Both the position numbers and the translations under genes were made by a program. Positions 1-5,462 of a stretch of 7,755 bases of DNA are shown here, piece after piece. Numbering within the stretch: the first letter of the stretch is position 1; each line of letters opens with the position of its first letter. Below the pieces are notes generated by a model that had not been told where the DNA came from, did not search any database, and saw nothing but the letters and a program-made list of their open reading frames with translations. The DNA comes from Nitrososphaera sp. (lineage in GTDB: Archaea > Thermoproteota > Nitrososphaeria > Nitrososphaerales > Nitrososphaeraceae), in the NCBI GenBank assembly GCA_022545875.1, contig JAKEIF010000109.1:1-7755 (forward strand), in the 5' to 3' direction.

Positions 1-186
1 ATGAGCGGCGACTATAAAGCATTATGGTACAACTGTTAGGGGATTTCAGCGCATAGATCGCATAGATCAACTAGGATTCTTGCATTATAGCAATCCTACC
101 GGAATAATCGGCCGTAAGAGAACTCTGAATCTGCTTTGCTAAGATGTGAACGCACTGCTTAAGTCGGTTCCACTAATTCTATAGCC

Positions 187-828
187 ATGCGTAGTCTAAC
201 AATTCGTGAAAAATATGCGGCTGTAGCTGCGGCTTCACTACTCGTGGTCTCCTTAGTACCGATATCTTTTGCGCAGTTAAGCCCTGCGTTACCACCGACT
301 CAGACAAACAGCTCTGTGATGACCAACAGCACTAATCTTGCCAACACGACCGATTTTGAGAGTGCACGGCAGCAATATCTAGACGCGTGGAATCAAACCG
401 AGTTCCAGTCTGTATTTAGCACGTTTATCGAGCCGTATTCCGAGCAAGGCTATGGAGTCTACACCGATCACCCAAGCGACGTATTTAGCCCGGGGGATAC
501 GATAACGCTTTACCTAGAGCCTGTCGGGTTTAGTCACATGCCGGTTTTAGACGAGCAGGGCAACACGCTTTATCAGATGAACCTAACTGCAAAAGTAGCA
601 ATTGAGGACGATGCGGGTAATTTGTTGGCTACAATCGAGGACCTTCCTCCTTTTGAACTGGTATCGCACCGCAAGAACACTGAACTGTACATGACAGTCA
701 CAGTTACACAGCAAGAGCCCTTCCCAGAAGGTGCATACAGGCTGACGTATGAAATCGGAGACGGTCAGACAGGCGAGACGATCTTGCTCACCAAAGACAT
801 CAGAGTTGCCCAGACAGTGTCATCATGA
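187..828 (+). CDS. Secreted, sequon-rich beta-sandwich-like protein of unknown function
   Basis: The 213-residue product begins with a Sec-type signal peptide: basic residues R2, R7 and K9, a hydrophobic core at about 11-26, and a likely cleavage site after SFA (residues 27-29). The mature protein starts with a low-complexity Ser/Thr/Asn/Pro stretch (about 31-55). It then has a region of alternating hydrophobic residues (about 90-210) that looks like an immunoglobulin-like beta sandwich and includes a PEGAYRLTYEI strand typical of such folds. Five N-X-S/T sequons (N41, N47, N53, N69, N132) suggest an N-glycosylated protein on the outer face of the membrane or S-layer. There is no C-terminal anchor, so it is probably released or bound to a partner. 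I do not recognise a named family. A weak TATA-like GCTTAAGT at 157-164 would give an almost leaderless message starting at this ATG. It is convergent with the next gene. Confidence 0.8.
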   Translation: MRSLTIREKYAAVAAASLLVVSLVPISFAQLSPALPPTQTNSSVMTNSTNLANTTDFESARQQYLDAWNQTEFQSVFSTFIEPYSEQGYGVYTDHPSDVFSPGDTITLYLEPVGFSHMPVLDEQGNTLYQMNLTAKVAIEDDAGNLLATIEDLPPFELVSHRKNTELYMTVTVTQQEPFPEGAYRLTYEIGDGQTGETILLTKDIRVAQTVSS

Positions 829-861
829 GACTTGATGGCACGGTTCCATTTCTCAGAAAGG

Positions 862-1476
862 TCAGAATAGCCGCTGCCTTGAAAGCCAAGGCTTCAACAC
901 CCTAGTTACTGCCGGCATTATCACATAGGTCATGAGCAAGACCATTATCACGACCCCGATGAGCGTGCTCAACACACCAGGGAGACTGCGGGTTGCCTGT
1001 TGTACCTGCGGCAGCATGATAGATACCAGCACGAAAATTATTGCGGTTACAACAATCGCCATCTTGTATCGCGGCGGTGTCACCAGGGGCAGTTCATGGG
1101 CTTTGTCGGGCCTACCTGAGCGCGGGGTAAACCAGAATTCCAGCCCTGTCTGCTTCTCTATGACTGCCTCGCCCTCGGTTACTTTCCTGCTTTTCTCTAG
1201 CCATTCTTTTCTTATCTCTGATCGCTCGCATTTTGCCAAGTTTTCATAGGTGCTAAACCGAAAGATTATGACATATTCTGGATTTGTTAATTCATCGGTC
1301 GGACGGATAATGTTCGATCCCATATGCCCCTCAAATTTCATGACCTCATGGATAATGCCGTCCATCCATTCTTCAAATTCCTTGATTTTTCCTTTCTTTG
1401 CTCTTCTTGTTACAATGACTGTTACAGGGCCGTCAGAATTCGAGCTCGGCGCACGGGCATCATGGTGTGGGTGCAT
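862..1476 (-). CDS. Antibiotic biosynthesis monooxygenase (ABM) domain protein with two C-terminal membrane helices
   Basis: The 204-residue protein has an ABM-type dimeric alpha-beta barrel at about 17-116: strand VTVIVTRRAKKG, helix EFEEWMDGIIHEVMKF, strand with GSNIIRP, strand EYVIIFRF, and a closing GLEFWFT. A PPRYKMA linker (134-140) and two hydrophobic helices (about 138-155 and 167-190) follow. This arrangement matches the family grouped as COG3224, common in bacteria as a membrane-tethered ABM protein. ABM domains can oxidise small aromatics or degrade heme without a cofactor, but no substrate can be read here and the membrane-anchored branch is uncharacterised. The His-rich start (MHPHH) may be disordered or may bind metal. 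The ATG at 1476 is the only good start before the domain. A weak TATA-like TGCATAAAGC (minus strand, 1541-1550) lies upstream. The gene runs tail to tail into the secreted-protein gene, 33 bases apart. Confidence 0.85.
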   Translation of the reverse strand: MHPHHDARAPSSNSDGPVTVIVTRRAKKGKIKEFEEWMDGIIHEVMKFEGHMGSNIIRPTDELTNPEYVIIFRFSTYENLAKCERSEIRKEWLEKSRKVTEGEAVIEKQTGLEFWFTPRSGRPDKAHELPLVTPPRYKMAIVVTAIIFVLVSIMLPQVQQATRSLPGVLSTLIGVVIMVLLMTYVIMPAVTRVLKPWLSRQRLF

Positions 1477-1632
1477 TGCTAGCGTTTCTACTTGCTAGAT
1501 GGCGTGACGCTCTCTTTAGCCTTCCCGCTGGCACGGCAAGGCTTTATGCAGACCCGAGGCTTGCAAATCAATCGCCAAAAGGCGAGTTACGAACTGCAGA
1601 GAATGAAAAGATCTTGGTCTAAGGTAGAGTCG

Positions 1633-1776
1633 TCATCGAGCATCGTATTCAGCATCTGGGAGGCACTTGTTGCAGTATTTACGGAGCATAATTACTCCGC
1701 TCACCTTAAACAGAGCCTCGCTGGTCGCTACAGCGGAGCATTCGACGCAATAGCCCGGCTCCTTTTTTGTACTCAT
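1633..1776 (-). CDS. Micro-protein with CxxC...CxxC zinc-binding pattern
   Basis: From the ATG at 1776 this encodes 47 residues with four cysteines in two knuckles, C10-V-E-C13 and C35-N-K-C38, 21 residues apart. That spacing fits a single zinc ribbon filling the whole protein. Between them is a short hydrophobic strand and helix (ALFKVSGVIMLRKY). The frame stays open upstream to a TTG at 1818, which would add 14 residues. I prefer the ATG because a TATATA element at 1835-1840 predicts a minus-strand transcription start near 1811, past the TTG, leaving a leader of about 35 bases. The overlapping plus-strand frame (1492-1779) has no such pattern and contains this gene's coding region, so I treat it as a shadow. 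Function is unknown. Such proteins may act in transcription, translation or as metal-bound adaptors, but nothing here chooses between these. Confidence 0.7.
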   Translation of the reverse strand: MSTKKEPGYCVECSAVATSEALFKVSGVIMLRKYCNKCLPDAEYDAR

Positions 1777-1833
1777 TGACGCAGGCCGAGTCTTGAAGGG
1801 CTTTACCACTTTATTCAATTAGGTTGAGCTCCA

Positions 1834-1841
1834 GTATATAG
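1834..1841 (-). promoter_or_regulatory. TATA box for the four-cysteine micro-protein
   Basis: On the minus strand this reads GCTATATAC, with TATATA at 1835-1840. Archaeal transcription starts about 25 bases downstream of the box centre, here near 1811, about 35 bases before the ATG at 1776. The hexamer is palindromic, so it could in principle also act rightward, but no plus-strand gene follows closely. Confidence 0.5.
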
Positions 1842-1861
1842 CTTTCAAATGTGCGGAACAA

Positions 1862-1886
1862 GAACAGTCCAGAAAGGATCCTGTTC
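1862..1886. repeat. Bulged inverted repeat (hairpin)
   Basis: GAACAG (1862-1867) plus TCC (1868-1870) pairs with GGA (1876-1878) and CTGTTC (1881-1886), giving 9 base pairs, a five-base AGAAA loop and a two-base bulge. A second copy of the left arm, GGAACA at 1855-1860, can compete for TGTTCC at 1882-1887. It lies just upstream of the micro-protein's TATA box, so it could be an operator or part of a structured RNA. Confidence 0.4.
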
Positions 1887-2030
1887 CTAGCGCCTCGGAA
1901 AACCTGCGTGTCTTGGCGAACAGTAGCCACAATAATCGGTGTTGGGTCTGCTATGGCAGATACACTCACACTTGCCTCCAGACGACATACTCTTGTTGAA
2001 TTTTCTCACTAGGATTATCCTAAATGATAC

Positions 2031-2038
2031 TATATAAC
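2031..2038 (+). promoter_or_regulatory. Unassigned TATA box
   Basis: TATATAAC at 2031-2038 is among the best TATA matches in the window. The expected start would be near 2060, about 100 bases ahead of the RAM gene. It may give that gene a longer leader, or drive a short non-coding RNA. The nearer element at 2129-2137 makes it redundant for the RAM gene. Confidence 0.35.
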
Positions 2039-2128
2039 TACCCTGCGAAACTTGGCAGTCCGACGCCGTTACAGTTATTACAGCGCGTACCTCCTGACAC
2101 TTGCCTAATCGACGGGAGTTGGACTAAG

Positions 2129-2137
2129 CTTTAATCT
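2129..2137 (+). promoter_or_regulatory. TATA-like element for the RAM-domain gene
   Basis: GCTTTAATC lies with its centre about 30 bases before the ATG at 2163, the spacing expected of a leaderless or nearly leaderless archaeal message. The same TTTAAT core at the same spacing is seen before the gene at 7335. Confidence 0.4.
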
Positions 2138-2162
2138 TACAAAGTATTGAGTTATTGGACTT

Positions 2163-2399
2163 ATGATTCCTGTCGGTTTCATGTTTATTCAGTGTCAAAA
2201 AGGCTCAGAAGAGAGAATTCTTCAGAACGTCAAATCAATCCTTGAGGTAAGCTATGCGTTCAAAGTAGACAAGTCATACGACATTGTAGTCAAAATAGAA
2301 TCAGAATCTTTTGAAAAATTCACCGCGGCGATAAGCAGGATAAGGCTGTCGCCCGGCATACTAAATACGGATACCATGATCGGGTTTAGGCGCCTGTGA
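2163..2399 (+). CDS. Stand-alone Lrp/AsnC-type ligand-binding (RAM) domain protein
   Basis: The 78 residues cover the alpha-beta sandwich RAM domain of Lrp/AsnC regulators and nothing else: strand (PVGFMFIQCQKG), helix (EERILQNVKSIL), strand (VSYAFKVDKSYDIVVKIES), helix (FEKFTAAISRIR) and the final strand with a G-I-L-N-T-D-T-M-I-G pattern. The DNA-binding helix-turn-helix is absent, and no upstream in-frame extension could hold one. Stand-alone RAM proteins are frequent in archaea. They form dimers and higher oligomers, bind amino acids or similar small ligands, and may regulate enzymes or full-length Lrp proteins by co-assembly. The ligand cannot be read from sequence. The gene probably has its own promoter, and the next gene begins 28-52 bases after its stop, depending on the start chosen, so the two may be co-transcribed. 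Confidence 0.9.
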   Translation: MIPVGFMFIQCQKGSEERILQNVKSILEVSYAFKVDKSYDIVVKIESESFEKFTAAISRIRLSPGILNTDTMIGFRRL

Positions 2400-2445
2400 T
2401 TTCTGGATGGCATCAAAAGACAATTAAGTGGACGTTGGGTGGTCT

Positions 2446-2772
2446 ATGCAGATGAGTTCTGATATAGGAATAGCCCTCCAAGACCTGGTCAAGCTTAATG
2501 TCATATCGACTGCGCAGGTTCCAGAGATTACGAGTATGTTTACGGAAATGCAAAAGAACTGGCAGTCAAATGATGCACGCAAACTTTTTGAGCCGCTCAG
2601 GTCTTCGGTTCCGCCATCTTGGCTAAAGGTGGGCTATTTGACTTACGAAGATGCATGGCTGTTAGGGATGGCCGTTATGGCCAGCAACACAAAACGCGCA
2701 TATGATGCGGCGAATGTTGATCAGATGTCAAAGATGTTTTCGAACGCCTTTTTCCAACCAAAAGGAGAGTAG
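2446..2772 (+). CDS. Small soluble hypothetical protein
   Basis: From the ATG at 2446 this gives 108 residues. The frame also allows GTG at 2428 (114 residues) and ATG at 2452 (106 residues). A purine-rich GGGTGGT at 2437-2443 looks like a ribosome-binding site. It overlaps a GTG-initiated coding region but sits just before 2446 and eight bases before 2452, so either ATG is better than the GTG. The protein is mostly helical with mixed charge, no membrane segment and no cysteine. It has a central SVPPSWLKVGYLTYEDAWLLGM stretch (split here only for description) and many Met and Asn residues near the end. I do not recognise a family. It follows the RAM gene closely in the same direction and may share its message. 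A TATA-like CAATTAAG at 2421-2428 could also give a separate leaderless message from 2452. Confidence 0.7.
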   Translation: MQMSSDIGIALQDLVKLNVISTAQVPEITSMFTEMQKNWQSNDARKLFEPLRSSVPPSWLKVGYLTYEDAWLLGMAVMASNTKRAYDAANVDQMSKMFSNAFFQPKGE

Positions 2773-2829
2773 GAAAATGTGCAGTTCCGCTCTAGCATGC
2801 ATTTCAACTGCGACAGACAGATAATGCGG

Positions 2830-2880
2830 TTGTGGATTCTGGCCTGCAAATGAAGGCCAGTCCCGAGACCCAATCTACAG
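2830..2880 (+). ncRNA. Composite stem-loop: 3' UTR structure or small RNA candidate
   Basis: The inner stem is a perfect 7-base-pair repeat, CTGGCCT (2839-2845) with AGGCCAG (2854-2860), and an eight-base loop. Directly stacked below it, TGTGGATT (2831-2838) pairs with AATCTACA (2872-2879) using one G-U pair, and T2830-G2880 can add another wobble. The 3' side carries an 11-base bulge (2861-2871). The G-U pair becomes a C-A mismatch on the other strand, so the fold favours a plus-strand RNA. It lies 58 bases after the stop of the small hypothetical gene. It may end or protect that message, or be a separate RNA. Confidence 0.4.
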
Positions 2881-2990
2881 ATGGACTGGATAGTAGCTGA
2901 TTCCACGCACATACATAGTCTTATTCATAATCATTCAGACCATGTGATAGTACGGCGAGGACTGGGGTTACGCGAATCAAGGCTAGACGA

Positions 2991-3482
2991 ATGAATCGAT
3001 GGCGCAAGCCTAGGCTATATCTTACCCTTGTTGCCCTTTCATTATTTTCTGCGCTATCGATTTCGTGGGTCTTTTTCTCTATTGGCCTTGACGAATCATT
3101 TTCGTTGATGGAGGATGATCCTAGTCTCTGGCTTGCAGGCTTTATTCCCTTTAGCGCTTATGGATGGCTGTTGATTCTTTCCCTGCCAACTGGCGCGGGA
3201 GCCGTCGCATTGCTTTTTGCGCGCAAACTAGGCATTTTCATTTCATTGGCGGTATTGCCACTGCTCGCCATAACTCTTGGAATGAGCGTATTTTCCATAT
3301 TGCGAGATCCCCAGGCAGACATGATCACCAAGGTTTTGATTGACTTGTCTATTGCATCCGTCATGACAATGCTCGGACCGCTAATGCTGGGCTGGAAACG
3401 CGTAAAGTGGAAATCCACTCCAGCCAGGCGCACAGAGCGCGTAAGCACGACAAAGAAAACGCAACGGCTTCAGCGTGAGTGA
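2991..3482 (+). CDS. Small four-helix membrane protein with basic tail
   Basis: The 163-residue protein has about four hydrophobic segments: 9-32, 47-66 (possibly extended to 76), 81-104 and 113-135. Basic residues dominate the start (R3, R5, K6, R8) and the tail after residue 136, which has a high density of Lys, Arg and Thr. By the positive-inside rule both ends are cytoplasmic. An acidic loop (DESFSLMEDDPS, about 34-45) sits outside between helices 1 and 2. There are no transport, channel or enzyme motifs that I recognise. The ATG at 2991 directly precedes the basic n-region and fits well. The opposite-strand frame at 3158-3448 is a shadow. The gene ends in a T-run, which suggests it is a single transcription unit. 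Confidence 0.75.
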   Translation: MNRWRKPRLYLTLVALSLFSALSISWVFFSIGLDESFSLMEDDPSLWLAGFIPFSAYGWLLILSLPTGAGAVALLFARKLGIFISLAVLPLLAITLGMSVFSILRDPQADMITKVLIDLSIASVMTMLGPLMLGWKRVKWKSTPARRTERVSTTKKTQRLQRE

Positions 3483-3484
3483 CC

Positions 3485-3492
3485 TCTTTTTT
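3485..3492 (+). terminator. T-rich archaeal terminator
   Basis: TCTTTTTT follows the membrane-protein stop codon by only two bases. Archaeal RNA polymerase releases at runs of U without needing a hairpin, and this is the clearest plus-strand T run after a gene in the window. Confidence 0.45.
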
Positions 3493-3581
3493 CCTTGCAA
3501 AGGCAATCGACATAATCTAACAGAATAGGATCATGCTATGCTTATCAAATAGGTAATCACGTACTTATAGAGGAATAGAGT

Positions 3582-4079
3582 ATGGACACCTTTGAGTGCA
3601 TCACAACCAAGCTCGACGTTAGAGAATTCAGCAATCAGAATGTACCTGGCGACATCAAGTCCAAAATTCTCGAAGCTGCAAGAATGACTGGAACGGGGCT
3701 TAACACGCAACATTGGCGGTTTATCATCGTTGAAGATAGGGACAATATGAAGAGGCTTGCGCAGGACAGCACAAGTGGTGGCTGGGCGGCTGGTGCCAAT
3801 TTTGCCGTCATTGTACTTACGAGCCCGGAGCACAAGTTCCACATGATTGACGCAGGCAGAGTTGCGCAGGACATGCAGCTTGCGGCCTGGAATTTCGGAG
3901 TCGCATCAGGCCTATTTACAGGAATAAGGGAAAATGAGATCAGGCGTGATTTTAACATCCCAGACTCGCTTAAGGCGACTATCGTAGTCTGCTTTGGGTA
4001 CCCCGCGAGGGAACTCTTGGGAAAGAAGAATAGACAACCACTCGAAGCACTGGTACATAGAGAAAAATTCAGCAGGTAG
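3582..4079 (+). CDS. Short nitroreductase-family flavoprotein
   Basis: The 165-residue protein carries the main marks of the FMN-dependent nitroreductase fold: an N-terminal R-E-F (14-16) in a VREFS context, the N-T-Q-H-W-R-F segment (41-47) that normally contacts FMN, a long helix DAGRVAQDMQLAAWNFGVASGL (about 90-111, buried dimer core), a GYPAR strand end (139-143), and a basic-acidic tail RQPLEALVHREKF resembling the usual end of the family. Members act as cytoplasmic dimers that use NAD(P)H to reduce nitro, quinone or enone compounds. The substrate here is unknown. It is shorter than many members (about 180-220 residues), with little sequence between residues 60 and 72 where a substrate-lid region often sits. 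The ATG has GAGGA at 3570-3574 seven bases upstream, and a possible TATA (GCTTATCAAA) at 3540-3549. Confidence 0.88.
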   Translation: MDTFECITTKLDVREFSNQNVPGDIKSKILEAARMTGTGLNTQHWRFIIVEDRDNMKRLAQDSTSGGWAAGANFAVIVLTSPEHKFHMIDAGRVAQDMQLAAWNFGVASGLFTGIRENEIRRDFNIPDSLKATIVVCFGYPARELLGKKNRQPLEALVHREKFSR

Positions 4080-4099
4080 GAGTATCACATCGTACTAAC

Positions 4100-4140
4100 T
4101 CAAAGGAACCACCAGTGCAGCAGGTTCGCTGAGCCTTTGA
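4100..4140. repeat. Hairpin after the nitroreductase gene
   Basis: TCAAAGG (4100-4106) pairs perfectly with CCTTTGA (4134-4140). Inside it AACC (4107-4110) can pair with GGTT (4123-4126), leaving a seven-base bulge on the 3' side. It starts 20 bases after the stop and may shape the 3' end of the message. No long T run follows directly. Confidence 0.35.
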
Positions 4141-4210
4141 ATAGATTGACCTCGGCGAAAATAATCCGTTGAACCGGCTTTATTGAGATACTGTTGCTCA
4201 CCGTTATCCA

Positions 4211-4218
4211 TTAAAAAG
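4211..4218 (+). promoter_or_regulatory. Weak TATA-like element for the GNAT gene
   Basis: TTAAAAAG with centre near 4214 predicts a start near 4240, about 50 bases before the chosen ATG. A leader of that length would allow use of the GGAG ribosome-binding site at 4279-4282. The match to a TATA box is only fair. Confidence 0.25.
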
Positions 4219-4291
4219 TAATAGCAAGGTAAGGAAGCAGACGCAATCGCTACTGAAAACCTATTTTTAGCCGCAAATGGAGCATGTTCAC

Positions 4292-5149
4292 ATGAGCGTT
4301 ACATTACGGCCGGGCACAACCCAAGACGCTGAACGATGTGGCATGATATGCTATAGCGCCTTTAAGGCGATCTCTGAGCATCATAACTTTCCGCCCGACT
4401 TCCCCTCTCCCGAAATCGCCATCAAATTCTTATCGCAGCTGCTGGCAAACCCGAATATTTACGGAGTCGTAGCCGAAGTTGACGGTCAAGTAGTCGGCAG
4501 CAATTTTGTGGATGAACGCTCAGTCATTGCAGGCATCGGCCCGATCACAATCGTTGAGCAAGCACAAAACCGTGCGATTGGACGCGCGCTGATGCAGCAC
4601 GTCCTCGATCGGGTCGCACAACGGCGCTTTCCAGGATTTCGCTTGGTTCAAGGGGCTTACCATAGTCGCTCGCTTTCCCTTTACACAAAGCTGGGTTTCG
4701 TTGCCCGCGAGCCGCTATCTACGATGCAAGGGCCTCCCCTCAATGCAGAAATACCAGGATATAGCGTCCGGCCCGCCACTGCAAGTGATCTGGACGCATG
4801 CAACAAAGTTTGCTTGAAAGTGCACGGACATCACAGGGGAGGCGAGCTGCTTGACGCGGTCAGAGAAGGAACAGCAGCTGTGGTTGAGCATGGAGGCCGG
4901 ATAACAGGGTATAGTACGGCAGTAGGCTTTCTAGGTCACAGCGTAGGCGAAACAAATGAAGAGCTAAGAGCGCTCATCGGAGCTGCCCCAGCATTTCTGG
5001 GTCCCGGTTTTCTGCTTCCCACGCGCAACGCGGAGTTGTTTCGCTGGTGTTTGGAACATGGGTTGCGTATAGTCCAGCCGATGACGCTCATGAGTGTGGG
5101 CCTTTACAATGAGCCGGCAGGCGCGTTTCTTGCATCAGTTCTTTATTGA
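4292..5149 (+). CDS. Tandem GNAT-family N-acetyltransferase
   Basis: The 285-residue product has two GNAT-like units. The first (about 2-145) is complete: LRPGTTQDAERCGMICYSAF (strand 1, helix 1), YGVVAEVDGQVVGSNFVD (central strands), motif A at 92-99, and SLSLYTKLGFV (127-137) with the usual Tyr (Y131) and Leu-Gly-Phe. The second (157-285) starts GYSVRPATASDLDACNKVC, has weaker motifs and ends GLYNEPAGAFLASVLY, a tail I associate with bacterial proteins of this type. Acetyl-CoA is the expected donor; the acceptor is unknown. In motif A (Q-x-x-G-x-G/A) the first glycine is replaced by Ala (Q92-N-R-A95-I-G97), so activity is not assured. I chose ATG 4292 over 4277 because GGAG at 4279-4282 is well placed for it and the domain starts there. 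The bacterial look suggests horizontal acquisition. Confidence 0.88.
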   Translation: MSVTLRPGTTQDAERCGMICYSAFKAISEHHNFPPDFPSPEIAIKFLSQLLANPNIYGVVAEVDGQVVGSNFVDERSVIAGIGPITIVEQAQNRAIGRALMQHVLDRVAQRRFPGFRLVQGAYHSRSLSLYTKLGFVAREPLSTMQGPPLNAEIPGYSVRPATASDLDACNKVCLKVHGHHRGGELLDAVREGTAAVVEHGGRITGYSTAVGFLGHSVGETNEELRALIGAAPAFLGPGFLLPTRNAELFRWCLEHGLRIVQPMTLMSVGLYNEPAGAFLASVLY

Positions 5150-5305
5150 TTGTGGCAATGGATTTGGCATAGCAGGTCCAGACTTCAACTTCTTCCGCGC
5201 AACAACCGTCTCTTATGCTGCCATAGTGTTCCTTCATCCGAGCAATCTCAAAAATAAAGTGCCTCTAGTGTCGTTAAATCCGAGCCGTTTTCCAGCCGGC
5301 AGGGC

Positions 5306-5326
5306 TGAACTGATAGTGACAGTTCA
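5306..5326. repeat. Perfect hairpin between convergent genes
   Basis: TGAACTG (5306-5312) and CAGTTCA (5320-5326) are exact inverted copies around a seven-base ATAGTGA loop. There are about 156 bases after the GNAT stop and 137 to the TRAM stop, so it could belong to either message. Confidence 0.4.
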
Positions 5327-5365
5327 AACAGAGACAGTTTTACTTGGCGTTATAGCACTACTTAG

Positions 5366-5382
5366 AAAAAAATGCTGAAAAA
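5366..5382 (-). terminator. T-rich terminator for the TRAM gene
   Basis: Read on the minus strand, two T runs appear about 80-97 bases after the TRAM stop: T5 at 5382-5378 and T7 at 5372-5366. This is the form of intrinsic archaeal terminators. Confidence 0.4.
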
Positions 5383-5462
5383 TTCATAGGCGTGGTACTT
5401 TCATGTTCGATGCAGTTGCCACACTTTATGGTTTACGAATGAATCGTATTTGTTGTTGTAGC

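Larger units (their letters stand above)
1777..2162. other. 386-base gene-free region with hairpins and promoters
   Basis: No convincing coding frame is seen on either strand, and no tRNA T-arm or rRNA signature. It holds the leftward TATA box at 1834-1841, a bulged hairpin at 1862-1886, a short hairpin at 1947-1960 (TCTGC/GCAGA with loop TATG), a strong unassigned TATATAAC at 2031-2038, a loose long-range pairing (AGTCC 2057-2061 with GGACT 2121-2125), and a TATA-like element at 2129-2137 serving the RAM gene. The left part may be upstream regulatory sequence, and the right part could encode a short RNA. Confidence 0.5.
5150..5462. other. 313-base gene-free region between convergent genes
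   Basis: No credible gene is seen. The plus-strand frame running from 5094 to 5378 overlaps the GNAT gene's end and has no domain-like pattern. The region contains a perfect 7-base-pair hairpin (5306-5326), a directly repeated GACAGTT (5319-5325 and 5333-5339), and A runs that form T-rich terminators for the minus-strand TRAM gene. It is most likely the two 3' untranslated regions of the convergent GNAT and TRAM genes. Confidence 0.55.

Noticed and set aside
1..39. Short open frame from the first base to TAG at 37-39, possible end of an upstream gene.
   Set aside because: Only 12 codons are visible, and nothing in them identifies a protein; it could equally be non-coding.
1492..1779. Plus-strand 95-residue frame.
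   Set aside because: It covers the antisense of the four-cysteine gene, has no domain-like pattern, and the minus-strand gene has a TATA box and paired CxxC motifs.
1777..2162. Hidden tRNA, SRP RNA or RNase P RNA.
   Set aside because: No T-arm consensus, no SRP helix-8 pattern and no RNase P conserved segments were found by eye.
2830..2880. H/ACA guide RNA reading of the stem-loop because an ACA occurs at 2877-2879.
   Set aside because: The ACA is inside the lower stem, and there is no two-sided internal loop to act as a guide pocket.
5094..5378. Plus-strand 94-residue frame at the end of the GNAT gene.
   Set aside because: It starts inside the GNAT gene in another frame and shows no family features; the GNAT frame is clearly the coding one.
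5306..5378. C/D-box sRNA reading based on CTGA and TGATAGTGA-like sequences.
   Set aside because: The boxes do not match the RTGATGA consensus and the spacing of about 60 bases is too long for a guide segment.
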